Source: Isoetes taiwanensis (taxonomy: Eukaryota; Streptophyta; Lycopodiopsida; Isoetales; Isoetaceae). From it: a stretch of DNA of 64,000 nt. Positions 33,004 through 44,581 of this stretch are shown here, one piece after another. The stretch spans positions 16,887,030 through 16,951,029 of the forward strand of contig JAJEKV010000024.1 of the NCBI GenBank assembly GCA_021234155.1, in the 5' to 3' direction. Both the position numbers and the translations under genes were made by a program. How positions within the stretch are numbered: the first letter of the stretch is position 1; each line of letters begins with the position of its first letter. The notes under the pieces are model-generated. The model had not been told where the DNA came from and searched no databases. It worked only from the letters and a program-made list of their open reading frames with translations.

Positions 33004-35902
33004 TTGCAAGATTACAGGCTATTGGAGCTTTTTGAACCTGTGATTGGTTTGCCTTCACAAGCAGTGGTCAAGCATGCAATTTTAGAAAACCTTAAAGATG
33101 GATTGGAAGAGGTAAAATGCTCTAATAGTGGTGATAAATTGGCTGCCAAGCACTCAGTTTTATCAATGGTTGTGGGGAAAAATGGTGATTTGAAGCAAAA
33201 GGGAATTGCTTGCAAGATGCTCAAATGCCATCCCCGAAATCTTTCATATCTTTGCTAGCGTAAGAAAGAGAATGGCAATTGCGTTGGTTCAAACATTTGG
33301 GCATTAGCAAAAGGCGAAGGCTAGATCTGATCGTTTGGATGAAGAAACCAAGCTAAAAGTCATCCAGTTCTTTAACAACACCAAGGTTTCACCAAAATAC
33401 GTGGATGTGAGGAAAAAAAGCGAGGCAATCCAAAGATCTTGACATTCCTCGTATATTAAAGCTTTTGTCAAAGAAACTATTACATTTCAGTTTCTTTGTT
33501 GTTTTCATGTACATTTTCATGCACATATGTGAACTCCTCTACTAATCTTAGTTTACTTGCTTTGATGTAGCCTTTTCTTCTGTTTTGCTTCTTGTCAGAT
33601 ATACATGTAAATGAGGTTTATGGGGTCATCTACTTGCTCTTGGAAGTATTTCATGTATATTATGTGATATATATGTACATAGTGTAAGGATGTAAGATTA
33701 AATGTGCCATAAGTGAACTCCTTTGCCAATCTTAGTTTACTTGCTTTGATGTAGCCTTTTCGGTCCTGTTTTTACTTAATGTATTATACATGTAAATGAG
33801 GTTCATGGGGTCATCTACTTGCTCTTGGAAGTATTTCATGTATAATATGTGATATATATGTACATAGTGTAAGGATGTAGGATTAAATGTGCTATAAATT
33901 GATACTATACATAATCTACTGTACATATGTACTGAATATGTACAGATTCAATCAAATCTTTTTACATGTACAACCGATATGTACCGGTATACATAGTATT
34001 TCTTACTTATGTACTGGATATGTAAGGTATTCAATGCACAGTCTTCTCCAACTTACATATTTTCTTTTGCAATGTGCAGGCTGAGCTATATGAGCAGTTT
34101 GTGGAGGAGAATCCAGATGCAGATGTTGGTATTAGAATGTTCGAATACCTGAAACCAAGTTGCATAAGGAAATTGAAGGAGAGAAACACTTGTGTTGCTT
34201 GTGTCAAGCATGAACAAGCAGAGAATTTCAAAAAAAGCTTTCAACTCTATGAGGCGAAGTTTCACATAAATTGCGCTTGCAATTGTGATGTATGTCTTGT
34301 TGGTACACATGATGGGGTTTGTCGGGGCACAAAAAAGCTTACATTTTGTAATGTTAGCACTCTTTGGAGAGAAATGGTTTGCCAAAAGAGGAAAGGGAAG
34401 AGTGGCACAATCTGAAGTGCATAAGGGGATTGTGAAAAATGTGGTAAGCAAAAGATTCCCTTATGTCCAAAAAGAGACCGACGTAATAATGAAGATGATG
34501 TTAAATGGCAGGCTTCACGAGAAGTCAAGGAAGGGCACTTCTAGAAGACTAAGATTGGTGGAGAAGCAAACAGATGCTCCTTTCATGCTATCTCGCCATG
34601 TTTGATCACATGAAAAGTTTGTGCATCACAACTTTGCGTACTCATTGGCGAGCAAGGAATTTAGGAGAAGCATTCAGAGTCTAAGAGATGATTCTCGTGA
34701 TATCGCGAGTAGACTTTGCAGAAAAATTACACATTGCAGCCCTTCAAAGAAGTGCAACCGAACATTGGAATGCGACTGGATCACTATTTTGGTACACATC
34801 ACTCTCTTCAAGGTAAATGGTAAGTTGCGTAAGACTGCTTCACTTATATGTTTCGATGATAGAAGTCATGACACACATTTTGTACAACATGCATTTCAAC
34901 TTCATCTTCGGGTTGAAAGAGAATGGAGGATCTCACATGCGGTATCATCTCGTGGTGGTCGATGGTTGTCTTTGCTTTCGGTTCAAATCCGGAAGATCAT
35001 TCTACTTCATATGCAGGTACCATTGTCGCGATGGCATTCGTGTACAATGGAATTTCTTCGGATCGGGGCATGGGAAGGGGAACATGATGGAGAGGCTGCC
35101 AAGGCCAAGCAACTCTTGGCCGCTGAGCAAAGAAGAGAGCATGGGATTGAAATAAAGGGTGCTCATGATGCCCGTGTTGTTTTGAGAAACAAGAAATCTC
35201 AAGTTCAGAGAGTGTATTGGGAAGTGAAGGAGGCTGAGATTGACAAGTCAAAGCCATTTGATGTGCAACCCCTTCCTGGTGTCCAAAGCTGGCACTCTGT
35301 GTATCTTCCATAAGTCCGGAGGACCCAACCTTACTGATGGTTAGACCACTATCTTGTTTTTTGCAAAGGCTCGCATAAACTTTGAATGGCAGGCATGTGA
35401 GTCTATTCAACACTGTGGAAAGTGGACATTGAAGAAGCTAGTCCCATGTGCACATGCTGAAGGTACAGAATTGGAATCAGAAACTGCAATGTTTGCAAAT
35501 GAGGTAGAGGAGTTACATGATGTGATACAGTTTGGTGATAATTTTGCTTCTTTTGCTCTTCCTGGTAATGAGGAAGATGTGCCATACTATGTTCTTGCTT
35601 GCACTAGAGAAAAGCATGTATTGGATCAAACAGTCATTGATGATTACAAGAATGAGCATCATGCAGGTGACGCAGTCATATCAGCTTACTATTATCAGAA
35701 ATTGCCAAGTTGCCATAACAAATATAAGCTGTTGGATGATAGAGAAGTATTGGTGCCAGTAGAGTCTGTTATTGGAGCTAAATTTCCCATGAAGAAGATA
35801 AATCACAGGGTTAAAGGTGCTAGTGCAGCTTTTGCATTGTCTGATGATGTGCATGAGATGTTGCTAGGAAGTCTTCCCGAAATGGTGGATGCCTTGGATT
35901 AG
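33004..35902 (+). pseudogene. DDE-type transposase of the 9.7-kb transposon (decayed)
   Basis: Coding blocks follow one another in the order of an uncharacterised eukaryotic transposase family. 33004-33258 and 33310-33420 are helical, ending in a TKLKVIQFFNNTKVSPKY motif. After a probable intron (acceptor near 34079) 34080-34413 has ELYEQFVEENPD and a Cys-rich part (CVAC, CACNCDVC). First catalytic-type Asp is in VDFAEKLHIAA (34709-). Second is in VVDGC..RFKSGRS (34955-34995). Then WNFFGSGHGKG (about 35047-35080). 35090-35313 and 35354-35902 carry the C-terminal part (KSKPFDVQPLPG, ...). Frameshifts near 34395, 34705 and 34815, and a stop near 34604, break it. A functional copy would cut the terminal repeats and integrate with a 4-bp stagger. 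Confidence 0.7.
33529..33896. repeat. Two 184-bp tandem units in the transposase intron
   Basis: 33529-33712 and 33713-33896 are about 90 percent alike by eye. Each contains ATGTACAT and a run of TGATATATATG. Downstream sequence to 34030 is dense in TGTAC motifs. Confidence 0.8.
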
Positions 35903-36705
35903 GTGAAGGCTTTGAATTTGCAGTGCTTTGTATTGTGTTACTTTTTGAATTGAATTGAATTTGCAGTGGTTTGTACTGTGTGAACTACCTGGTTTGTAAA
36001 ATATAGCATGGAACATGTTGAAGTTCAAATTGTAGACAAGTGCAAAAGGTACACATAATTATATTTCTGGAGCAAATAGTACAGTGTACACACTTAATAA
36101 CTTAAGAAGCAGGCCTAATCACTATGTCATTTGGAACACAATATCTCAAGATTATTGCATCATGCACACCTTTCTTCCAACGGTTTTCGATTTACATGTC
36201 TTTGCAGCAGTAGCACTTGCTGTTGGGCATTCTCTGGCTATTGGAAGGCCGGTCCACCCTATTGGCTGATCAACTACTTCTGCAAAGGATGGTCTCCCCC
36301 AAGGATTATGTAGTAAACCTTGGACTGCAAGTAGATTTAGCAAATTGCTTCGAGTATCCTCAATCAATCGATTCTCTCAACCATTTCCCAAAGCTCAGGA
36401 AGCATGGTATTCGACCTTGGATTAGTCCCCCGGCCAGCATATTGGGAACTTAGATTTCTTTCTTCTAGATCAGTTGGTTGAAGATCTACTTCAGCTGGTT
36501 GAAGAATTTGACACTTGTTTTGTGGATCATTCCTTACACCTACAATGCATACAAAATTATTAGTATATCATGTGAAAGCTTAACAGTATTACCTAAGTTA
36601 TGTACATACAGCCTGTATTGCAAAAGCTCTACAACATACAACATCTAAGCATAATTGTATTACCTAAGTTAGATACATACACGAAGATGTGCCCGTGTCC
36701 TCGAC

Positions 36706-37471
36706 TTATTTGCTATCTGATGTACCAGCACACTCATCTTGTACCCCACCTTCATCATCTTCACTAGATTCTTCTATTATTGTGAATCTCTTCACTGTGA
36801 TGCTAGGCTTCTTAATTAGCAAGCAACCTCTATTGCAAAAGCTCCATAAACTATCAATGTCTTCACCATATTGAGATTTTATGCATTTCACTACTGTGTC
36901 ATTGTATGCACGAGAAGTATCAAATTGATGCTCTTGGACATAAGTGGTAAAGTCATTTGCATTCTTCAAGCCTACAAACCAACCAAAATAGCCAACACAA
37001 ATCTTTGTCTTCACCAGTTAGCCTCGATGCCATCTTGGTATGCAAGAAGAGCAACCCTCATTGAAGATACATTTGAAAGGAAGGTCAGTAATCATAACAC
37101 ATCTATTTCCGTATTCTGGATACTTGAGGAGTGGAATATCCAAAGGGAAAAGAAATATGTCTGTCCCATCATTGGCCTCTAAGAAGAGGGTCCAACATCT
37201 ATTGCCACCATAAATGAATTTAAATCTTGGTATGCCTTGCTCATACAACTTGTCTACAATGGCTGTCAGAAGATCCAAGGGAAGATCTGACCAAACAGCC
37301 AAATCCCAATGGTTGGAACACCAGTACAACAATGATTTCGACAATGGACGACAAAAGAAGACTCCATCAGGTAATTGGATTGGCACTTGAGTGCCATTAT
37401 AGTCACTGGGTGCTGATTTACAATAGTAACCCAAAATGCCTTGGAGATCAAATATAATAAGCCCTGTAAGT
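36706..37471 (-). pseudogene. FCP1/HAD-type phosphatase-like gene carried by the transposon
   Basis: The minus strand reads IIFDLQGIL near 37433-37462, the place of the HAD motif I (DxDx[T/V], or DxNGxL in plant FCP1-like proteins). It is followed by FCRPLSKSLLYWCSNHWDLAVWS, the FCP1-type motif II region, and later PLLKYPEYG..CVMITDLPFKC, which fits the motif III/IV region. After an in-frame TAA (37015-37017) the same frame continues with YFGWFVGLKNANDFTTYVQEHQFD, like the end of an FCP1 domain, and an acidic tail ending at 36706. The second motif-I Asp is Gln, so dephosphorylation is doubtful. It may be a captured host gene. The start is not visible. Confidence 0.55.
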
Positions 37472-37660
37472 AATCCAGGGCAGTTAGGTTAGCCATACAT
37501 CTAACCTGACCAAGCCTAAGGATAAGACAAAAAGTCTAAACTAATTCTAGTTTTTAACCCTTGATAGAAATTAAAGCGTTGCAAACAATTTCTTATTCAA
37601 ATAAATTTCAAAGTACAATAGTCAATTAGCTTTAAATTCCATAAGTTGGAATGAGTTTAA

Positions 37661-40600
37661 CTACCACTCTTCTGCCCAGGCCCAGTGACAACTTGTTTTG
37701 TCTCATCTCTTCTTCTCAAACCATATTCAATCATGGCTTTTATTAATACATTTCTTCTGCCAAGTGCAAAATCCTTGTCGAACCATGTTGATGAAAACTG
37801 CAACAAACACAAGAATTAAGATCCGCTACAATAAAACATTATGTGAAATATAAGAACAACTCACCATGCTTTTAGAATTCACTTGGGCATCCACAAAAGC
37901 TTGCATAAAGGCCATCACATAAAGACCGCAGCTTACATTATCTGGTTGTTGTGGAACCTCTGGAATAGTTTCCTTCTTCACTGCATTCTTCACATATAAT
38001 TCAACTCTACGTGAGCTAGAGTTGGTTAGATATGTGATGACATCCTTATGAAGCCTGCACACACAAATGAGAACATGCAACTAAGATTTAAGCAAGCAGC
38101 AGTGGTACATATACTGAAAGAAAATGCTCACATATTTAGGAGTTTGTTGTCCACTGTTATACCAGTCATGGAGTTCAACACAATAATTGCAGGAGAAGCC
38201 ATTGAGGTGGTACTGCAATTTTTTGCAGACTCTAAAACAAAAATCACCAAAACATGATGGGCAGGGTCCTCAACTTGAACTGGAACCATAATATACTGGC
38301 ATTTACTAACAACAATGCCTTGTAGCCCTTTCTCAACTGCACTTCTGCCTGACTGTCCCATACTATTAGCATCCAGGGCTAATCTTTTAAATGCTGCCCG
38401 ATAAGTCAAAAAGTTTTCTGAAGGGAAGAAAAAGAAGACATCTCGCCATTTGGATGTCAATGTGCTGCTCACATACCTTCCGAATATGTCTAAATGTCTG
38501 TTAGACATGTACCTATCTTTAAACAATGTCTCCACACAGTATTTCGTGACCTTAATCAGAGGTTCAGCTTGGAACGGATAGAATGGAACCATTGTCTAAA
38601 GGTTATCCATGTCACTGCAAACCAAGCATCAATGGTAACTAGCATAAAACACATATTTACTAATCCAATTACACTTACAGTTGCTCAACTGATGTCTGGC
38701 TTCTAGTTCTCTTAGCTGGCCGCGACACCTTTGTATCTTTTCTTTTTCTTGACTCTTTCTCGTTCACACTACTATCTGTATCTGTTCTATCCTCAGATTC
38801 CTCCTTCTCTTGCTTCACCACAACCACCTGCTTCATATCTCAGAGCCACATTCTCCACTAAAATTTCTTCATTACCCGGTTGTATATGTTCCTGCCTTAC
38901 ATGATTCTTCAATCTTTTTTCGATTGTAGTTCCAACTAAGGCCATAGATCCACTAGTTTCCTCTGTTTAATAAATAATAAAATGTATGAACATGCAATAA
39001 CTAAATGCAATAAGTAGTTTTGACTTACCACTTGAAAACAAAGATTTCAAGTTCGGTCTCGATGATGTGGCATTGGCTTTAGAATTGGTACCTTCTCGCA
39101 CATTGTCTCCAGAATCGTTTTTCTTGGGAGTGTCAAGACCTCTACAATAATATCTTTTTTCTTTAGAGTGTCAGAGACGGCCTCATTGTTCTCCTCGCTC
39201 GCTGGTTCCAGTACTACAAGATAACTCATTGTCAACAACAGCATAAACATCAAGAAAATGTAGAAATTAAACTAATATGGACACACACCTGTGTTGCCAC
39301 ATTCAGCCCTTTTGCTTCGGGAGCTCAATTTGTTGTGCATATGAAGCTACAATTGTAGCTTTGCTTGTGACAACCAGATCTGTTATTAAAAAATGAGCTC
39401 AATTTGCTTCCTTATAAAATCCAAAGAAATTCATTTAAAACTAATTACTTACTTGATGTTCCTTTTCCTCCTCTCTCATGCTCTGCTACAAATGTGTTGA
39501 ATGTGTTCAGAGGTGACCTAGATGTGGACGGGGTTGACTTATCATGCTTCCCTCCATAATAATCATCTACACAACTTGAAAAATCAAGTGTCTTTGCAGG
39601 AGGATCTACTCGTTCTTGCCAAGATCTGCATACGAGGTGAAATTGAAATACATATGAAAATACCATAACCACATATCACATACCTTTCTCTCGGCTTCTT
39701 TATACTACCCATGTCACCCGCAAGAATGAAAGCATTACCAATAATAACTAGATGATCAAATAAATGTACAATCCGAAAAAGCAATGTACAATCCAATTCC
39801 AAATGTATTCCATGTATCTCAGATTGTAAATATGTACGCTTTTATGTACACACATCCAAATGTAGAAAGCTTCCTAGAAAAAAGAATTCATAAATGCATT
39901 CCATGTAGTCAGTATTAGATATATTAGATATATGTATTTGGAGCCAATCAGAAAAAGCTTACTGAAAATTGTAATTGCATTAAAATGTATCATAGAGTAC
40001 AAAGATGTATCAAAATGTCCCCAAGAGAAGACCACATGTTATACAAATGTACACACAGTGGCTACCTACTTATCCTATTTTCTTAGTACATAAAAGTAAC
40101 TCCTCAATATTATCCGGCAACATCGTACACCATGCACATTAATAATATGCATGTACTAACATGATGTTTACACCAGCCTAGAAAAGCAAAACGATCCAAC
40201 CCTACAAATCTTCACTTCAACCTACATTTTAAAACCCAAATGTAATTAATATACTACGTAACAATTAATGCACAACCAATGCACAACTTCTAACTAATAT
40301 CCATCTACCAATCTTACACCGAATCCACTAATAAAGAAAGACATGAAAGAAATCGATTATGCATGCTTACCTTTTTCCAATCAGCCCCAATGCAGGGAGG
40401 TAGATTCACATCCCATGTGCGGTACCACACCTTAGCTTGTTCCTTGTGCTAGCAAGATAGGAGATACATAATAGGCAAGGGATGTCCGCAAGATGCCAAT
40501 ACCACCGGGAGGAACCAAAACACCGCCGCAATTTGTGCAGGACTCAAAAATCAGATTTGGTCGCTTCCAAGAATCGAAACCAAAGAAAGAGGAGGAGGCT

Positions 40601-41579
40601 GCAAGCTAAGGACCGAGGAGTGATCTAAGAACTCCCTCAACTCCAAAATCTTTGTGTCCCCCCCTCAATTGCTCTCTTCTTTGAAGACCTTAAATTGAGT
40701 TCGTAATCTAGTCGCCTCAACTCGGATGCTTTTGCTTCCACTTCCTTGCTAAGCTCGCCTAGATCCCGCCCCCGCTTGCTCTTTCTCTCAAGCAAGAATT
40801 GCATCCTCCACCTTCCATTTTATGTGCTCAAACTTCATAGCACTACCGTCACTTCCATCCATCTGCTTGTTGAAATGCCTCCAACTCGACATCGATTCAA
40901 GTAATTAGTCTCGGCCTCATGGACTAGCTTTGAATATACTTGCCCTTTCCCCTTCCCTATGCTTCAAAGTCTCAGATAGCTGCAGCCTCGCCTCCTAAAT
41001 TCTCGCATCTCCTTACATATGCTTTCCTTCAAAGAGGATCTGCTCTCAAGAAATATATTCAAACCGTCCGATCCTCTTTTTGTAGAAAGTATCATAGGAC
41101 TTGTGGCCCTTGGCATTCTTTGGACTTGACTGTTACAACTTCACTCAAAACCTCGGATCCTTTGACCTTGCTTTTAGCTGTGGCTATTTTTTTAACATCA
41201 TCCCAATCAACTGATTCACCTTTTAAGTGTAAGGCAAATGCTCTAGCAAAATACAGGGGAACATAGTGATTCTGTACATCTTTCCTACCAATGCAAACTC
41301 ATACCACTTAAAAAAATTATGTCCGGTCTTCCAACTTCACCACCTCATCCTTGTACCTGCATTCGTAGGTTCCTTAGATCCCCAAACTTCTGTCACTAAA
41401 GAGTTGTACTCTGCAAATTTTTCCTTGAATTTCATATTCGCCAGATCCCTTGCAGAAAATACTGTGTCCTCCTTGCTGCAGCCAGGACTTCCAGACTTCA
41501 AATGTGTCCCTGCTTTGGAAGCCCTGGGAGATTTTCGGACTGATGCAGGGGCAGCACTCTTCTTTGGTGTCTTTGCCAT
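37661..41579 (-). CDS. Ulp1/C48 SUMO-protease-like gene of the transposon
   Basis: Convergent with the transposase. The last three exons join cleanly: 38592 to about 38136 (EDPAHHVLVIF, then VLNSMTG), about 38055-37863 (VPQQPDNVSCGLYVMAFM) and about 37799-37661. These place the C48 triad: His in HHVLVIF, an Asn where Asp is usual (VLNS) and Gln...Cys in QQPDNVSC. The first exon is probably 41579-41337 with a basic, AT-hook-like MAKTPKKSAAPASVRK start. Middle exons (near 39600, 39250-39050 and 40900) are uncertain because the frames are disturbed. Ulp1-like proteins cut SUMO or other ubiquitin-like tags; plant transposons of other superfamilies are known to carry them. A catalytically full copy is possible but not shown. 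Confidence 0.55.
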
Positions 41580-41968
41580 TGTCTATACCTGCAATGCAAC
41601 AAGAAATATCTTTTAATTGTCCTAAAGGTGCAAATAAATCTGAGCTTGCACATGTAAACAAAACCTAAAGTAATAAATTAACAGCCAGAAAAGAAAAAAC
41701 TAGGGAAGAAGACGATTGTACCTTTGATTTGTTGAGAATGGCCAAGCGACTTCGGAAGAGCGTGCTTTAGTCGCTTGCGAGAGATCGAGGTGCCGGATCG
41801 CAGGGTAAAAGCAGAGAGATCAAATGACAAAGAAACAAGAACGGGGAAGAAAGAATTGGAGGGAATTTTCGATATGCCTATTTTCGGCCGAAAAAAAAAA
41901 CCAAAATTCACGTTAATTATTATACATTTTTAAAAATGTATATGTATTAAAATGACCCAATATTTTAT

Positions 41969-41989
41969 CACCCTAACATGCTTTTACCC
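41969..41989 (-). repeat. Right terminal inverted repeat (~21 bp)
   Basis: Ends GCTTTTACCC and is followed by AATT (41990-41993). Reverse complement of 32311-32331 with one mismatch. Confidence 0.88.
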
Positions 41990-41993
41990 AATT

Positions 41994-42004
41994 CAAGTTG
42001 ATTA
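41994..42004 (+). pseudogene. 3' end of the interrupted S1-domain exon
   Basis: Together with one AATT and the codons left of 32311 this reads KVIQVD and ends at a strong GTAAGT donor (42005-42010). Sequence from 42011 to about 42560 has no clear continuation. Confidence 0.6.
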
Positions 42005-42559
42005 GTAAGTTCTGGTAATTAAATTGCTTTGTAAGGTGAAATATTTAGAGTAATTTTATAACGAGGACGATGTTTTAAGAGATATGTTCGGTAAATGCTT
42101 TCTATAGGATTATTGGGCTTAATGCTGGCAGACAAGCAATTAAAAAGCGAGTAGTATCACAAGACCTGGAGATCTGGCTCTCAAATGTAAATTTCTTATA
42201 GGATAGTTATTACAAATAGTTTTAGTTTTTCAAACTGTTAGCTTCTGCTGTACCTGATGCACTTAGCATGTGCTTGATTGCTGTAGACCCCAGTCGAGGA
42301 TGGCCATTTCACTCACACTGCTGTAGACTGGTAGGTTGCATCTGACACTGTGTTGATGCCAAATAAAATTTGCTCATAGGTAATCTACTTTCATGTCTGC
42401 ATGATCTTAACGTTTTGAATAACGCAGGTACAAGAGGTGCATGTGACGACCACCCTAGATTTCCTGATTCTGTGGGTAAGAATGGTGCAAATTGCATTAA
42501 CAGATTATGATAGTGTCACATGCAAAAAATTAAAAGAACAGATCCCAACTGATGCTTAT

Positions 42560-44581
42560 TTCTTTCAATTATGGATAGGGTACTAGATGGTGAACATTTA
42601 CAAGCTGGAAATGAAGTTCGGGTACCTTGCATGCATAAATGGTCTGACCACACTTTACCTGTGACTGATTTGGTGGCTGGCTCTGGTGGTTCAAGTGCAA
42701 TTATAGTTTCATGCTCTCTGGATCATACCTGCAAGGTGAGGATTCCATGTTTTCTTTTCTTTTCTCTTCACTCTGAGTGATAATCTTACAACGAGCTTGC
42801 TATTGGGTTGTATGTCATGCCCCAATGTCATGCCCCAAGTTTGTCTGTACACTGATTACAGTTTCTGTCATAATAAGAGCATAAGAAATTGCTGCCTTTT
42901 TTGGAACCAACTGAAGTTTTTTTTATTGATGAATATTTTTCATTTGTAAAAAAATATAATCCAATTGAAAAATCTACATCTCTGAGAGTTTCTATAGAAA
43001 ATAATCTGCATCTCTGAGATTATTTATAGAACATGTTAATTTGGAGTTTTTATTGAGGAAATTATGGTAATATGGAATACAAATCGAATGACTGTCGTGA
43101 TTTTTTTTTTTTTTTTTTTTTGAAGAACTGTGTCGTCAATATATTAAAAGAATGGTAATGTTACAAAGCAAGTGAGGAGGAAGGAGAACTGCCTCAAAGA
43201 GACAGCGATACCTCGACACTCCACAACAAACTCACAGAAAAACTGCAACTCTACTGCTGTACAAACCGACCATCACCATCTACAACACCCAAGAAGTCTC
43301 TTATTTGTTTTTGCCATGAAGCAGATTTGGAGCCTAGGACTTGATATACTGTTAAGATCAATTCTCTTTCAAAGAAGACTAAACTCTCACCGCATTGGAT
43401 CCGGGGAGAATATGCACCTTTGTATGCGGTGCGAGGGATGGAAGGATATTCATTACTGCCTTGAACTTTAGTATTCCCGTAACAGCTGGCATGCATAGTG
43501 CTGATGGCCTTCTTGGAGGCGAGGGAGTTGGTCACAGGTGAGCCAGGTGTGGTGTAGTGTGATGTGATAGCAGAAATTTTGCGAGTCAATTTATAAATCA
43601 AGATTGATCTGAACGAGGCAGTCCTCTGTAATCTTGCTCACTTTGAGATATGTCTATTTTGCATTAATATATTGCAAAAATAACATATTGAACTCAAGGA
43701 TCTTTACCTCATAAGGCACAAGCTTAAGATGCAGAAAGCATAGGTTAGATTGACATGTAGGATTTATTTTCTTATACATATTCAGCCCATAAACACTTTA
43801 AAGTACATGGCTGATAACACATTCTGCCTTGTTTTTTGCTGGTTTCTCTTCCAGCCGCGTTGTAACATCTTTGGCATTCTGTATGGATGGCGTATCTCTC
43901 ATTTCTGGTTCTGAAGACTGCACCTTACTCTTGTGGGATACAATTACTCGTCAAGTGCTCAGAACACTCACGCGCACTAAAGATGAACCAATCATTCTTG
44001 TCTGTACAAGATTTAAGTCCAGCATGAACAGTCCTATTAAAATTGTTAAGTTTGCTGTAGGTTGCTATTTGATTAGCATGCGATGAGGATCTTAGTGTAA
44101 ATATGTGGGTTCATTGTCCCTTGGGAAAGTTTTGCTGAAGTTGAATATGGAACAGGACCAATTAGTTGTGTCCTGGTAGTGCCACGCCCTACATGTTACA
44201 GCAGTAACATACTTGTTTAAAGGAACTACAGGTAATAATGGCCCATGACAATTTATAGGTCTGCCTTTTGTCGTCGCTCGGGCACAGGATGCCAAGCCAT
44301 GGGAGGGTTCTCCAGTTGCGCTCCCCTCATTTGTTGGGGAGACAGAAAATGATGATTATTGTTATAGCTCCATCTCAATGGAAAACCAAATCAAACAGTT
44401 GGAGGTAATTAATTGTTCTTAGTCGGGCTCTGTACCTTAGTAATAATTTCTCGAAGTCGATTCAGGTTTCTTTACAATTTTATGTAATGACATGATTCTT
44501 TGATTTTCTCAGCAACAAGGCTCTACAGCTGCCGTGCAAATGGAGCTAGAGAGGCTAAGATCTGAGCTTCTCGTGCATTAA
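42560..44581 (+). pseudogene. WDR18/IPI3/RID3-like WD40 gene, decayed
   Basis: Exon-like blocks: about 42571-42735 (CMHKWSDHTLPVTDLV...SCSLDHTCK, GT donor at 42736), about 43856-43994 (RVVTSLAFCMDGVSLISGSEDCTLLLWD, AG acceptor), about 44254-44404 (PFVVARAQDAKPWEGSP..., donor at 44405) and 44513-44581 (QQGSTAAVQMELERLRSEL, stop). The last two match the C-terminal coiled-coil of WDR18-type proteins, which act in pre-60S ribosome maturation in the nucleolus. N-terminal WD repeats and the repeat between 42735 and 43856 are missing, and no start is seen. A LINE 3' end lies in the large gap. Confidence 0.6.
43098..43610 (-). mobile_element. 5'-truncated LINE with poly(A) tail (T-run on plus)
   Basis: A run of about 22 T at 43101-43122 is followed by GAAGAACTGTGTCGTCAATATATT, i.e. 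on the minus strand the common LINE 3' end ...AATATATTGACGACACAGTTC then poly(A). Sequence to about 43600 has short minus frames but no recognisable domain. Confidence 0.55.

Larger units (their letters stand above)
32311..41989. mobile_element. 9.68-kb DNA transposon (Sola-like?) with transposase, Ulp1-type protease and FCP1-like genes
   Basis: The ends are inverted repeats: 32311-32331 starts GGGTAAAAGCA and continues GTTAGGGTG, and 41969-41989 is its reverse complement with one mismatch. A 4-bp AATT duplication flanks it. Inside are a plus-strand DDE-type transposase gene (33004-35902) and, convergent to it, an FCP1/HAD-like gene (36706-37471) and an Ulp1-type gene (37661-41579). The 4-bp duplication and the transposase motifs (DFAEK, DG...FK.GR, SGHGKG) point to the Sola group, an assignment from memory only. 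Non-coding parts are rich in TGTACAT-like motifs. Confidence 0.85.

Noticed and set aside
34086-34451. Minus-strand frames opposite the transposase
   Set aside because: The plus strand carries the conserved Cys-rich and ELYEQF motifs; the minus reading has no family features.
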